DNA from: Brevibacillus_D fluminis_A
GTDB taxonomy: Bacteria > Bacillota > Bacilli > Brevibacillales > Brevibacillaceae
Direction: 5' to 3'
DNA: 64,000 bases
Assembly: GCF_052072235.1 (NCBI RefSeq)
Contig: NZ_CM125436.1
Coordinates: 1,668,001-1,732,000 of the forward strand
Positions 33,754-43,267 of this stretch are shown here, one piece after another. A program made the position numbers and the translations under genes. Below the pieces are notes generated by a model. The model ran no database searches, was not told the origin of the DNA, and was given only the letters and a program-made list of their open reading frames with translations. Positions within the stretch are counted from its first letter, which is position 1. Each line of letters begins with the position of its first letter.

Positions 33754-35517
33754 ATGGCAAAGAGCAAATTAATCGTAGTTGGTGGTGGCCTTGCTGGTCT
33801 GATGGCAACCATTCGTGCAGCTGAAAAAGGTGTTCCTGTCGAACTGTTCTCCCTCGTTCCGGTGAAACGGTCTCACTCCGTCTGTGCGCAGGGCGGCATC
33901 AATGGTGCCGTCAACACAAAAGGGGAAGGCGACTCTACATGGATTCACTTTGATGACACCATTTATGGTGGGGACTTCTTGGCAAACCAACCGCCGGTAA
34001 AAGCGATGTGTGACGCTGCACCGGGGATCATTTACATGTTGGACCGCATGGGCGTTATGTTCAACCGTACGCCAGAAGGTCTTTTGGACTTCCGCCGTTT
34101 CGGGGGCACGCAGCATCACCGTACAGCATTTGCCGGTGCGACTACTGGGCAGCAGCTGCTGTATGCGCTGGATGAGCAAGTTCGCCGTTACGAAGCAGAA
34201 GGTTTGGTTACCAAATATGAATATTGGGATTTCCTCGGAGCCGTATTGGACGAAGCGGGCGTTTGCCGCGGAATTACGGCGCAAAACCTGCGTTCCGGCG
34301 AAATCAAATCGTTCGCTTCTGATGCGGTCATCATGGCAACCGGTGGCCCTGGTATCATCTTTGGTAAAACAACCAACTCGATCATCAATACCGGTACTGC
34401 CGCTTCCGCGCTGTATCAACAAGGCGTTATTTATGCGAACGGGGAGTTCATCCAGATTCACCCGACCGCCATCCCGGGCGACGACAAGCTGCGCCTGATG
34501 TCCGAATCCGCTCGCGGTGAAGGTGGACGCGTTTGGACGTACAAAGACGGTAAACCTTGGTATTTCCTTGAAGAAAAATATCCGGCATACGGAAACCTCG
34601 TTCCGCGTGACATCGCGACTCGTGAGATTTTCCACGTGTGCGTAGACATGAAGCTGGGTATCAACGGCGAAAACATGGTGTACCTCGACCTGTCCCACAA
34701 AGATCCGAAAGAGCTGGATGTAAAACTGGGCGGTATCATTGAAATCTATGAAAAATTCGTTGGGGAAGACCCACGCAAAGTGCCAATGCGCATTTTCCCT
34801 GCGGTCCACTATTCGATGGGCGGCATGTGGGTTGACTACAACCAAATGACCAATATCCCTGGCCTGTTTGCTGCCGGCGAGTGCGATTTCTCGCAGCACG
34901 GCGCTAACCGTCTGGGTGCAAACTCCCTGTTGTCCGCGATCTTTGGCGGTATGGTAGCGGGTCCGAAAGCGATCGAGTACATGAACGGCTTGGAGAAATC
35001 CTCGAGCGACGTATCCAGCTCCGTATTCGACAGCTACACCAAAAAAGAGCAGGACAAATACGACAACATCCTGAAAATGGATGGCAACGAAAACGCTTAT
35101 GTCATCCACAAAGAGCTGGGTGACTGGATGACCGCCAACATGACGGTTGTTCGTTACAACGATCGCCTGCAAAAAACAGACGAGAAAATTCAAGAGCTGA
35201 TGGAACGCTACAAGCGCATCAACCTGAACGATACGCAAAAATGGAGCAATGCCGGTGCATCCTTCACGCGTCACCTGTGGAACATGCTGGCACTGTCCCG
35301 TGCGATGACCATCGGTGCCTTGAAGCGTGACGAAAGCCGTGGTGCTCACTACAAGCCTGAGTTCCCGGAACGTAACGATGAGCAATTCCTGAAAACCACC
35401 ATGGCGAAGTACAATCCGGAAACAACTGCACCTGAGATTTACTATGAAGATGTTGATATCTCGCTGATTGCACCTCGGAAGCGTGATTACTCTACATCCA
35501 AGAAGGGTGGTCATTAA
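33754..35517 (+). CDS. sdhA: Succinate dehydrogenase flavoprotein subunit
   Basis: The 587-residue flavoprotein has the FAD-binding VVGGGLAGLMATI motif, the covalent-FAD histidine in RSHSVCAQGG (His41), the active-site HPTAIPG and RGEGGR region, and LGANSLLSAIFGG. It oxidises succinate to fumarate in the TCA cycle. AAAGGGGG precedes the ATG. It is the second gene of sdhCAB, 2 bp from sdhB. Confidence 0.97.
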   Translation: MAKSKLIVVGGGLAGLMATIRAAEKGVPVELFSLVPVKRSHSVCAQGGINGAVNTKGEGDSTWIHFDDTIYGGDFLANQPPVKAMCDAAPGIIYMLDRMGVMFNRTPEGLLDFRRFGGTQHHRTAFAGATTGQQLLYALDEQVRRYEAEGLVTKYEYWDFLGAVLDEAGVCRGITAQNLRSGEIKSFASDAVIMATGGPGIIFGKTTNSIINTGTAASALYQQGVIYANGEFIQIHPTAIPGDDKLRLMSESARGEGGRVWTYKDGKPWYFLEEKYPAYGNLVPRDIATREIFHVCVDMKLGINGENMVYLDLSHKDPKELDVKLGGIIEIYEKFVGEDPRKVPMRIFPAVHYSMGGMWVDYNQMTNIPGLFAAGECDFSQHGANRLGANSLLSAIFGGMVAGPKAIEYMNGLEKSSSDVSSSVFDSYTKKEQDKYDNILKMDGNENAYVIHKELGDWMTANMTVVRYNDRLQKTDEKIQELMERYKRINLNDTQKWSNAGASFTRHLWNMLALSRAMTIGALKRDESRGAHYKPEFPERNDEQFLKTTMAKYNPETTAPEIYYEDVDISLIAPRKRDYSTSKKGGH

Positions 35518-35519
35518 TC

Positions 35520-36269
35520 ATGGCTGAAAAATTGGTTCACCTGATTATCACTCGTCAGGATACACCTGACAGTACGCCATATACCGAAGAGTTCAAAATT
35601 CCTTATCGTCCGAACATGAACGTCATCTCCTGCTTGATGGAGATCCAACGTAACCCGGTTAACGCATCCGGTCAAAAAACCAAGCCGGTTATTTGGGAAT
35701 CCAACTGTTTGGAGGAAGTGTGCGGCGCTTGCTCGATGGTCATCAACGGCAAGCCTCGCCAAGCTTGTTCCGCGCTGATCGACAAGCTGCAGCAACCGGT
35801 TCGCGTCGCTCCAATGACGACGTTCAAAGTACAGCGTGACCTGTCCGTAGACCGTACCCGCATGTTCGATGCGCTGAAACGCGTAAAAGCATGGGTACCG
35901 ATCGACGGTACGCATGACCTGGGCCCAGGCCCTCGCATGCCTGAAGTTGAGCGTCAATGGGCATATGAGCTGTCCAAATGCATGACGTGCGGCGTATGCC
36001 TGGAAGCATGCCCGAACGTAAACCAGAAGTCCGACTTCATCGGTCCGTTCGCAATCTCCCAAGTTCGTTTGTTCAATGAGCATCCAACCGGCGCTATGCA
36101 CAAAGGCGAGCGTTTGGAAGCATTGCTGGAAAAAGGCGGTATCGCGGATTGCGGTAACTCGCAAAACTGCGTGCAGGCTTGCCCGAAAGGCATTCCGCTC
36201 ACCACATCCATCGCTCATATGAACAAAGAAACAATCAAATATGCAGTGAAATCGTTCTTCTTCTCGTAA
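35520..36269 (+). CDS. sdhB: Succinate dehydrogenase iron-sulfur subunit
   Basis: The 249-residue protein has an N-terminal [2Fe-2S] ferredoxin domain (CLEEVCGACSMVINGKPRQAC) and a C-terminal bi-cluster domain (CMTCGVCLEACP, CVQACPKGIP). It carries electrons from SdhA to the hemes of SdhC. Its ribosome-binding site lies inside the end of sdhA (AAGAAGGGTGG). A terminator follows. Confidence 0.97.
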   Translation: MAEKLVHLIITRQDTPDSTPYTEEFKIPYRPNMNVISCLMEIQRNPVNASGQKTKPVIWESNCLEEVCGACSMVINGKPRQACSALIDKLQQPVRVAPMTTFKVQRDLSVDRTRMFDALKRVKAWVPIDGTHDLGPGPRMPEVERQWAYELSKCMTCGVCLEACPNVNQKSDFIGPFAISQVRLFNEHPTGAMHKGERLEALLEKGGIADCGNSQNCVQACPKGIPLTTSIAHMNKETIKYAVKSFFFS

Positions 36270-36288
36270 GAAGATCGCATAAACGGCG

Positions 36289-36325
36289 ACCCCTTGCAGC
36301 GAATTGGCTGCAGGGGGTTTTTTTG
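36289..36325 (+). terminator. Terminator of sdhCAB
   Basis: ACCCCTTGCAGC (36289-36300) pairs with GCTGCAGGGGGT (36307-36318), 12 bp with one G-U pair, followed by T6. Confidence 0.93.
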
Positions 36326-36436
36326 CGTGGATGCAATCCCTTCCTTTTTCCCAGCCACAAGCAACTTGTTCGTATAGGACCGCGCCGCAAAAGGAAAACT
36401 GAAGGATACATCAATTCTATCCAAAGGTGGCAGAAC

Positions 36437-39400
36437 ATGAAAAGACAGCTTCTATGTTGCGGTGCGGCACTTACCACTCTCTTATTGCCAACCTCTGTTC
36501 GGCCTGCGAACGTTGCGGATGCGAGGACTTTCCAGTCGGAACAGCACATACATAACGATTCACTCCATCAAATAACCGCCAACGAATGGCAAGCGCTGCA
36601 GGAAGTGGTCAGCGAGGAGAAGCTCAAGGAATCCGCAGCTTCCACGCTGGACATGATCGAAGCGACCAAAGCCTGGCAGGAGGCGGGCGTCAAAGGCGAA
36701 GGCATGCTCATCTCTGTCATTGATACAGGCGTCAATCCGAAGCATGTCGATATGGTCGAACCGCGCGACAAGCGTGCAGCGAAACAGAAAACCAATACGA
36801 CAGCAAAAGTGATCAGCGGCTTTAACTGGGCCGATCGCAATGACGTGACGGCGGATGTGGCGAATTCCCAGCACGGCATGCATGTAGCAGGCATCGCGGC
36901 GGCGAATGGAAAAGTCAAAGGGGTCGCGCCTGAGGCACAGATTTTGAGCGAAAAAGTGTTCAGCAACTATCAGGGCGAGCTGCCTTCTTTAAGCGAGTCG
37001 ATCTTGTTCGCCATTGACGATTCCATTGCGAAAAAAGCGGATGTGATCAACCTGAGCCTGGGATCATCGGCCGGCTATGTGGACGATTCCAGCTCGGAGC
37101 AATATGCCATCAAAAAAGCGGTCGATCAAGGGGTGATCGTGGTCGCGGCAGCAGGCAACGACGGCTATTTCGGCAGCGATCGGATCATGGAGAAGAACCC
37201 GGACTACGCGATGGTCGGGTCGCCAGGCATCGCGCCAGATGCATTGTCGGTCGCTTCGGCGAATTCGACGATGCTTGCCGGGATGAGTTTTCAAGTGGAA
37301 GGAGTCAACGATCTGGAGCGGGTCGTGTACATGGTCGGACACCCTTCCAGCGGCGAAGCGCTGAATCCGACACAAGCCTTGTCCAAAAGCGTGGATGTCG
37401 TCTATTTGGGCAAAGGCAAAAAGGAAGATTACAACATCTCGGTAAAAGGGAAAGTGGTCTTGCTGCAGCGCGGCGACACTTCCTTTGATGACAAACTGGC
37501 CTTGGCCAAAGAGGCGGGCGCTGTCGGGGCCATCATCTACAACAATCAGCCGGGACCGTTGATCATCAGCGCCAATGAAGCGAAAAATATGCCGGCGGTT
37601 TCCGTGCTCAAGCTCGCTGGCGAGAAAATGGTCGCGGCTTTGAAGCAAGGCAAAAAAGTGAAGGTCAATTTTGACGGGCAATATGCGCAAAACAAGCTGC
37701 CGTTCCCGAATGGCGGAACGATCTCCTCGTTTTCGTCGTGGGGACCAACGCCGGATCTGCAATTCAAACCGGAAATCACGGCGCCAGGGGGCGGCATTCT
37801 TTCGACCGTGCAGGAGAGCGATTATGCGGTGAAAAGCGGAACCTCGATGGCGACGCCGCATGTGGCCGGCGGGATGGCGCTGATCAAGCAGGCGTACATC
37901 AAGCAAGGGCGCAACTTGCAGGGAAGGCAGCTTGTCGACGTGCTGAAGGCGGCGGTCATGAACACAGCGAATCCGATCATGGACCCGCGGGAAATCGCGG
38001 CGACATCCGTCGGCGGGAAAACGGGCGTGCTGCCGTATTCGCCGCGCGTTCAAGGGGCGGGCATGATGCAGATCAGCCAAGCGATCAAAACGCCTGCCAT
38101 CGTCACGGATAAAAAAGGAAAAGCCGGCGTCTCGCTGGGGCAAATCGGAAGCACAACGACTTTTTCGCTCTACATCGACAACAAATTCGGCAAAAAGCCG
38201 CTGGTGTATCACCCGAAAGATATGTTCGGCGTCATGACCGATTTGCAAAAGGAAGGCATCAACTGGATGACAGAGGTTCCGATCCCTGATGCAAAGCTAA
38301 GCTTTTCGCCACAAGTGGTGACAGCGGCGCCTGGTCAGAAGACAGAGGTGAAAGTAACGCTCACCTTGCCTGCGGATATGAAGCAAAACACGTTTGCGGA
38401 CGGATTTATCCAATTTGTGCCGGAGCAGACCGATCTGCCTGTGCTGAAAGTGCCGTTTTACGGCTTTTATGGCGACTGGGATGAACCGCGTGTCATGGAT
38501 GCGCCGATGTGGGAAGAGGGGAGTCAGGAAAAGCGCACCGGCGTGAAAACGACCTGGTACCAGGACAAGGAAAATGACAAATGGAAGTACCGCGATTATC
38601 TCGGCGTGAACGGGGTGGCGGAAAACGGCAGCGTGTTGGTCGATCCGGCAAAAATCGCCTTTTCACCGAATGGGGACGGGCATTATGATACGGCGGCACC
38701 TTCGATCACGTTCCTGCGCAATGCCAAGCAGGTGTCCATCGATGTGGCGGACAGCCAGGGGAAGATCGTCCGCTCGTTGGTCAAGGATGAAAAGGTGACG
38801 AAGTTCGACCAATCCCGATTGGGCATCCCATACTACTACACGGAAAAGGAAGAATGGGGCTGGGACGGAAAAATCTTTTCCCAGACCAAAGGGGAATACG
38901 TGCCTGCGCCGGATGGACAGTACCAATTCATCATCAGGGCGCGAATCGACGAGCGCAATGCGGGCTGGCAAACGTTGAAGCTGCCGATCAAAGTCGATCG
39001 GGAAGCGCCGCGTGTGACGGCCTCGATCTCCGGCAATCGGGTAAGCTGGAGCGCACGGGATAAGGATGTGCAAGGCTACTTCCTGTACATCGACGGCAAA
39101 AAAGCAGGCGGGCCTTACTCGGCTACGGAGACCGGAACTTTTATCGGTCAAGGGCATAACCGGATTACACTGGTCGCATACGATTTTGCAGGCAATGTAA
39201 CGAGTGTGAATGTGAAGGGGCGCAGTGACATTTCGCCGCCGACCATCCTGTTTCCCAACGATTTGTTCCAGCAATTGCTGGTGACGTCGCAATCGAATGT
39301 GGCGATCCGCGGGAAGGTAAGCGGCGAGGATATGCTGGAGCGCGTACGCATGACGATCAATAAGATGCCGGTTCCAGTCGACGCGGACGGCTCTTTCCAA

Positions 39401-40162
39401 ACCGTGCTTACGCTGCCGGAAGGCCTGCACTTTGTCAACTACAGCGTGAAAGATTACACCGGCAATACGCGGGAGTTCGTTCAGCGGATCATCGTGGATA
39501 AAACCCCGCCCGTGCTGACATTGGCGAACGATGGGACGGAGGAAGTTTTTTTCGACGGGACGACCAAGCAGATGCTGCTGCCCATTCGCTTTTTGTACAA
39601 TGACCTCACGTACAAAGGGCGGGTAAGCGTGAACGGCAAAATCATCTCCAGCTGGGAGGAAGATCAGCTCGAGCCTCCGGTGCAAAAAAACTTGGCGACC
39701 ATCGTGACGCTTACCGAAGGGGACAATCGCATCCTGGTCGAAGGAAGGGATGACGCGGGCAACACAAGCACGATGGTCCTGCATGCCTATGCAGACACAT
39801 ACTCGGGCAATCTGGCGCTGTTTCGGGAGGAGCAGCGGGTCAAATATCAGGCGAAGCCAGCTGCGGCAACGGGACTCACGGTGGCAAAACAAGCGGCAGG
39901 CGGGGATGCGGGAGAGCAGACGGTCGTTTCGGGTCGCATGGCAGGGGCAGCACCGTTTCTTTTGACGGCGCAGTATGGGGATAAGGTGCTGGATGCGGAT
40001 GTGAACGAACGCGGCGAATTCCGCCTGCTGCTGCCGCGCAACCGGAATGGCGGCAGCTCGTGCGTGCTGCGCGGCACCGATGCGTTGGGGCGCAAGGTGG
40101 AAAAAACGATCGCGATCACCAATCAAGACGCCAAGTCCAAGCCAGGCTTCCAGGACCAGTAA
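36437..40162 (+). CDS. Large secreted subtilisin-like serine protease (S8 family, Vpr/lactocepin type)
   Basis: The 1241-residue product has a short signal peptide (MKRQLLCCGAALTTLLLPTS), a propeptide and an S8 catalytic domain with Asp96 (SVIDTG), His146 (SQHGMHV) and Ser470 (GTSMATPHVAGG). A PA domain (about 325-410) is inserted between His and Ser. After it come an Fn3-like/DUF1034-type domain, a FlgD-like Ig module (FSPNGDGHYD, about 740-760) and several C-terminal Ig-like repeats (SPPTILFPNDLF, DKTPPVLTL). No LPXTG or SLH anchor is visible. AAAGGTGG precedes the ATG at 36437. It probably degrades extracellular proteins for nutrition. Confidence 0.93.
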   Translation: MKRQLLCCGAALTTLLLPTSVRPANVADARTFQSEQHIHNDSLHQITANEWQALQEVVSEEKLKESAASTLDMIEATKAWQEAGVKGEGMLISVIDTGVNPKHVDMVEPRDKRAAKQKTNTTAKVISGFNWADRNDVTADVANSQHGMHVAGIAAANGKVKGVAPEAQILSEKVFSNYQGELPSLSESILFAIDDSIAKKADVINLSLGSSAGYVDDSSSEQYAIKKAVDQGVIVVAAAGNDGYFGSDRIMEKNPDYAMVGSPGIAPDALSVASANSTMLAGMSFQVEGVNDLERVVYMVGHPSSGEALNPTQALSKSVDVVYLGKGKKEDYNISVKGKVVLLQRGDTSFDDKLALAKEAGAVGAIIYNNQPGPLIISANEAKNMPAVSVLKLAGEKMVAALKQGKKVKVNFDGQYAQNKLPFPNGGTISSFSSWGPTPDLQFKPEITAPGGGILSTVQESDYAVKSGTSMATPHVAGGMALIKQAYIKQGRNLQGRQLVDVLKAAVMNTANPIMDPREIAATSVGGKTGVLPYSPRVQGAGMMQISQAIKTPAIVTDKKGKAGVSLGQIGSTTTFSLYIDNKFGKKPLVYHPKDMFGVMTDLQKEGINWMTEVPIPDAKLSFSPQVVTAAPGQKTEVKVTLTLPADMKQNTFADGFIQFVPEQTDLPVLKVPFYGFYGDWDEPRVMDAPMWEEGSQEKRTGVKTTWYQDKENDKWKYRDYLGVNGVAENGSVLVDPAKIAFSPNGDGHYDTAAPSITFLRNAKQVSIDVADSQGKIVRSLVKDEKVTKFDQSRLGIPYYYTEKEEWGWDGKIFSQTKGEYVPAPDGQYQFIIRARIDERNAGWQTLKLPIKVDREAPRVTASISGNRVSWSARDKDVQGYFLYIDGKKAGGPYSATETGTFIGQGHNRITLVAYDFAGNVTSVNVKGRSDISPPTILFPNDLFQQLLVTSQSNVAIRGKVSGEDMLERVRMTINKMPVPVDADGSFQTVLTLPEGLHFVNYSVKDYTGNTREFVQRIIVDKTPPVLTLANDGTEEVFFDGTTKQMLLPIRFLYNDLTYKGRVSVNGKIISSWEEDQLEPPVQKNLATIVTLTEGDNRILVEGRDDAGNTSTMVLHAYADTYSGNLALFREEQRVKYQAKPAAATGLTVAKQAAGGDAGEQTVVSGRMAGAAPFLLTAQYGDKVLDADVNERGEFRLLLPRNRNGGSSCVLRGTDALGRKVEKTIAITNQDAKSKPGFQDQ

Positions 40163-40554
40163 TGTTTTACCACGGCATCAATCGGGAATATGCGGAAAAG
40201 CAATTCCCGATTCTTTCCCCGCGCCGCTCGCTCTCTCATAAAACCGGGGAGCAGCTGTCCGACCGCCTTCATCTGATTCGGCAGTTCGGCTTGGAGCCGC
40301 TGCATCTGCTTGAGGCGAGCGAGGATTATCCGGAACAAACGTGCATCCAGGCATGCCTGCATTTTGGCGATACCGTTTTTGCCTTCGCGGCGTTACAAGC
40401 GCCATACTGGCAGCTTTCCATGCATGAGCTAGCGGTCCCCATTCTGGATTTGCGGAACGCCTGTGCGATTTTTACTACAAATAACGACATCTTTCGACTC
40501 AAATCGAGTCTGCCTGGAATCCCAATTACGATTGTGGAGAAATTTGGCGATTAA
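40162..40554 (+). CDS. Small protein coupled to the S8 protease gene, unknown function
   Basis: The 130-residue ORF starts at an ATG that shares its A with the protease stop codon (TAATG, 40160-40164), indicating translational coupling. The protein is cytoplasmic-looking, with a Tyr/His-rich N-terminus (MFYHGINREYAEKQF) and a hydrophobic beta-rich middle. No family recognised and no obvious inhibitor signature. There is little room for its own ribosome-binding site, which strengthens the coupling argument. Adjacent genes suggest a link to protease function, or it may simply be a hitchhiker. Confidence 0.65.
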   Translation: MFYHGINREYAEKQFPILSPRRSLSHKTGEQLSDRLHLIRQFGLEPLHLLEASEDYPEQTCIQACLHFGDTVFAFAALQAPYWQLSMHELAVPILDLRNACAIFTTNNDIFRLKSSLPGIPITIVEKFGD

Positions 40555-40557
40555 GGC

Positions 40558-40586
40558 TTGTCTCCTACCCCGAATGAAAATATAAT
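40558..40586 (+). promoter_or_regulatory. Promoter of cheX
   Basis: TTGTCT (40558-40563) and TATAAT (40581-40586) are spaced 17 nt. Confidence 0.78.
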
Positions 40587-40628
40587 GGAACGTATAGGAA
40601 ATTCAGCGGGGAAAGGAACTGTTTGCAC

Positions 40629-41087
40629 ATGAAAGCCCAGTACATCAACCCATTTCTTGATTCAGCCTCGATGGTTATTCAGCAAATGTGTAACATCTCT
40701 CCCACTCGCGGTGAGCTCTCTGTAAAGGATGTGACGTTTCACGACGATCATATCTGGATTAAAATCGGCATTACAGGACACCTATCGGGTGACATCATTT
40801 ACGGGCTGCACAAGGAAGTTGCATTGCGAATTGTCTCCGCTATGATGGGAGGCTTTCCGATTAGCGAAATGGATGAGATGGGCAGAAGCGCAATCTCCGA
40901 GCTTGGCAACATGATTTCCGGAAATGCCAGCGCACTCCTGTTTAACCAGGGAGTGACGATTGACATTACGCCCCCGCAGCTTGTAGATGATCATGGCAGC
41001 CTTCATGCAGGTGGACAGGCTTTAACTGTGCCTCTTGACCTGGGTGATTTGGGACGCTTGGAGATTCAAGTCGTGGTACTAACGTAA
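40629..41087 (+). CDS. cheX: CheX-type chemotaxis phosphatase
   Basis: The 152-residue protein has the CheC/CheX/FliY fold motif ISELGNMISGNAS with the catalytic E-x-x-N, which hydrolyses CheY-phosphate. Only one such motif is present, as in CheX. The start may be the ATG at 40629 or a TTG two codons earlier (40623), which is better spaced from GGAAAGGA. Its product could signal together with the chemoreceptor at 25485. It has its own promoter and terminator. Confidence 0.88.
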   Translation: MKAQYINPFLDSASMVIQQMCNISPTRGELSVKDVTFHDDHIWIKIGITGHLSGDIIYGLHKEVALRIVSAMMGGFPISEMDEMGRSAISELGNMISGNASALLFNQGVTIDITPPQLVDDHGSLHAGGQALTVPLDLGDLGRLEIQVVVLT

Positions 41088-41099
41088 CAAAATAAAACG

Positions 41100-41136
41100 A
41101 GGCGCCATTCGGATCACGATGGGCGCCTTATTTTTT
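41100..41136 (+). terminator. Terminator of cheX
   Basis: AGGCGCC (41100-41106) pairs with GGCGCCT (41122-41128), followed by TATTTTTTT. Confidence 0.87.
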
Positions 41137-41211
41137 TCAACCAGGTGAAACAAACGGGAAGACGGCTTTATAAAAAATAATAAAATATGAATGAGAAACT
41201 GGTCACGTCCG

Positions 41212-41230
41212 CAAAGATGTAGTATCTTTG
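41212..41230. promoter_or_regulatory. Dyad before the permease pair
   Basis: CAAAGAT-GTAGT-ATCTTTG is a perfect 7-5-7 inverted repeat about 22 bp upstream of the first permease start codon. It may be an operator or an mRNA hairpin; no T-tract follows. Confidence 0.45.
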
Positions 41231-41252
41231 GGATTAGCAGGGGGTGCAAAAA

Positions 41253-42116
41253 ATGTTGACCGCACTAAAACAATTTATTGGTATGTTTTTTTTGGTGCTG
41301 CTGGTTGCCGGTACGCCACTGATGCTGTATACAGCCAACGAAGAAGTGCAATTTGAGCCAGACGGAATGATCAGCCATGCTGTCTACTTGCTCGAAAGCC
41401 TCGCGGAAGGCTCGCTTGGCACCTATTACCTAGGTATGACGGAGCGCAGTATCGCGGAAGATATTTTGCCGTTTACCGTACAGTCCTTTCAATTGCTGTT
41501 TACCAGCGTGCTCATCGCTGTGGTGGGCAGTCTGACTTTCGGCCTGTTTTTTCAGCGCATCCGGCTCGTGCGCATCGTGCAGCGTTTGCTTGATGTGATC
41601 GCGACCATCCCGGACTTTATCCTCATTCTTTTTTCAATCGTGTTGGCTGTCGGGTTCTATAAGATGACGAACGTGCGCATCATTACGCTGTCTCCGACAA
41701 GCGACGCCACGAACAACTGGTTTCCGACCATGGTGTTGGCATTGGGGCCGACAATCTATCTGCTCCGGGTCGTCAGCATGAAATACGTGCAGGTGTGCGG
41801 CGAAGATTACATCGCGACCGCAGTGGCCAAAGGGATGAACGTGCGCCATGTGCAACTGCATCACGTCTACAAAAACATCAAGCCGTATTTTGTGGCCGAC
41901 TTGAAGAAAGCCGTGGCCATCACCATCGCCAATCTGTTCATCGTCGAGTATTCGCTGAATGTCGTCGGCTTGACCCGCTTTATTTTCTCACGTTCGGGCT
42001 ACCAGTTTACAGCAGCGGTCATGGGTTTGCTCGGCATTATTTGCCTGTCCATCATCGTCTACTTTTTGATGATCGCCATCTTGTACGTATTTGAACGCAG
42101 CGTGATTTACAAATAA
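41253..42116 (+). CDS. ABC transporter permease, DppB/OppB-like (no ATPase partner nearby)
   Basis: The 287-residue membrane protein has five to six transmembrane segments and the binding-protein-dependent transport signature near YIATAVAKGMNVRHVQLHHVYKN, the EAA loop that contacts an ABC ATPase. It resembles peptide/nickel permeases but is short at the N-terminus. Start at the ATG at 41253, 6 nt after AGGGGG. It forms an operon with a second permease (54-bp gap). No ATPase or solute-binding protein gene lies within the window, so it must use one encoded elsewhere or have another role. Confidence 0.85.
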   Translation: MLTALKQFIGMFFLVLLVAGTPLMLYTANEEVQFEPDGMISHAVYLLESLAEGSLGTYYLGMTERSIAEDILPFTVQSFQLLFTSVLIAVVGSLTFGLFFQRIRLVRIVQRLLDVIATIPDFILILFSIVLAVGFYKMTNVRIITLSPTSDATNNWFPTMVLALGPTIYLLRVVSMKYVQVCGEDYIATAVAKGMNVRHVQLHHVYKNIKPYFVADLKKAVAITIANLFIVEYSLNVVGLTRFIFSRSGYQFTAAVMGLLGIICLSIIVYFLMIAILYVFERSVIYK

Positions 42117-42170
42117 TTTTCGGAAAAGTGGAAATCGCTTGCGAATTATTTTTGTGGAGAGGGATCGTGA

Positions 42171-43097
42171 ATGAATCGAAGTCGTTCCAACCCGAGTTTG
42201 TGGATCGGCGGCATCCTTGTCTGCCTGCTGCTCCTGATCGCCATCATCGGACCTTTCGTAGCGCCGTATGACCTGGATTTTCAAGAGAAAACGAGCAGTT
42301 CCATCGTCAACGGCAAAACCGTGATCAAAACGCCGCCGCTTGAACCGTCGGCACAGCATCTGCTGGGGACGGACAAATGGGGGTACGATCTGCTGACACT
42401 GCTGCTGCATGGGGCCCGATACACCGTATTTGTCACCATCGCCATCGCGCTCTTGCGCGTTCTTTTAGGAACGATCATCGGCCTTTATATGGGGATGAGC
42501 GAGGAGAAGCAAAACTGGTGGATCACCATCGAGAATGCGTGGAGCTACATCCCGATCTTCATCCCGGTTTATTTTATTTTGCTTGGCGTCAACATCAATT
42601 CCGATTTGAGCACATCCGCGCTGATCGCACTGTTCATTTTCCTGGTCACCTTGCTCGGCATGCCAAGCGTTGTCTCCTCAATCCGGCAAAAAACCGAGCA
42701 AATCAAAAACATGCAGTATATCATCGCGGCCACGTCGCTGGGCGCCGGCAAAAATGCCCTGATTTTCCGGCACATTTTGCCGCAGATCAAGGAGCAGATC
42801 GTCATCGTCTTCGTGGTGGAGATGGTTGCCATCATGACGCTGATGGGGCAGCTCGGGATGTTCGACCTGTTCGTGGGCGGAACGAAAATGACGATGGACC
42901 CGCCGACCTTCCATTCGGTCACACATGAGTGGGCCGGTCTGATCGGCTCGTACCGCAGCTTTATCTATGGTTCGAGCACATGGATTTACATGTCGCCGTT
43001 GGTCGCGTTCATTTTTGCCATCGCGGCGTTCACCCTTCTGTCCAAAGGGCTACGTGACCGTTACCAGACCACGTATCACCGGACACCGTACATTTAA
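42171..43097 (+). CDS. ABC transporter permease, DppC/OppC-like
   Basis: The 308-residue protein begins with a transmembrane helix and a DppC-like lead (PSAQHLLGTDKWGYDLLTLLLHG), then five more helices with the EAA loop around YIIAATSLGAGKNALIFRHILP. It pairs with the upstream DppB-like permease. GGAGAGGG precedes the ATG. Substrate unknown. Confidence 0.88.
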   Translation: MNRSRSNPSLWIGGILVCLLLLIAIIGPFVAPYDLDFQEKTSSSIVNGKTVIKTPPLEPSAQHLLGTDKWGYDLLTLLLHGARYTVFVTIAIALLRVLLGTIIGLYMGMSEEKQNWWITIENAWSYIPIFIPVYFILLGVNINSDLSTSALIALFIFLVTLLGMPSVVSSIRQKTEQIKNMQYIIAATSLGAGKNALIFRHILPQIKEQIVIVFVVEMVAIMTLMGQLGMFDLFVGGTKMTMDPPTFHSVTHEWAGLIGSYRSFIYGSSTWIYMSPLVAFIFAIAAFTLLSKGLRDRYQTTYHRTPYI

Positions 43098-43182
43098 TGG
43101 ATTTCATCGGGGAGAAGAGGAACCTCGAAGCCCAATTGCGCATATTGTGTAGGGCAATAGCCTAAAAAGCTTACAACCCGGC

Positions 43183-43210
43183 ACCAACACCCACCCCCCT
43201 ACATAGGATA
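43183..43210 (+). promoter_or_regulatory. Sigma-K-type promoter of gerE
   Basis: AC (43183-43184), a 17-nt spacer and CATAGGATA (43202-43210) fit the sigma-K consensus AC-N17-CATANNNTA exactly. gerE is transcribed by sigma-K RNA polymerase in B. subtilis. Confidence 0.78.
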
Positions 43211-43267
43211 AGGTGACGTTATCCCTCAGCCTTGTTCCTGTAGAGCCCACAAGGAGGGGTGGCACGA

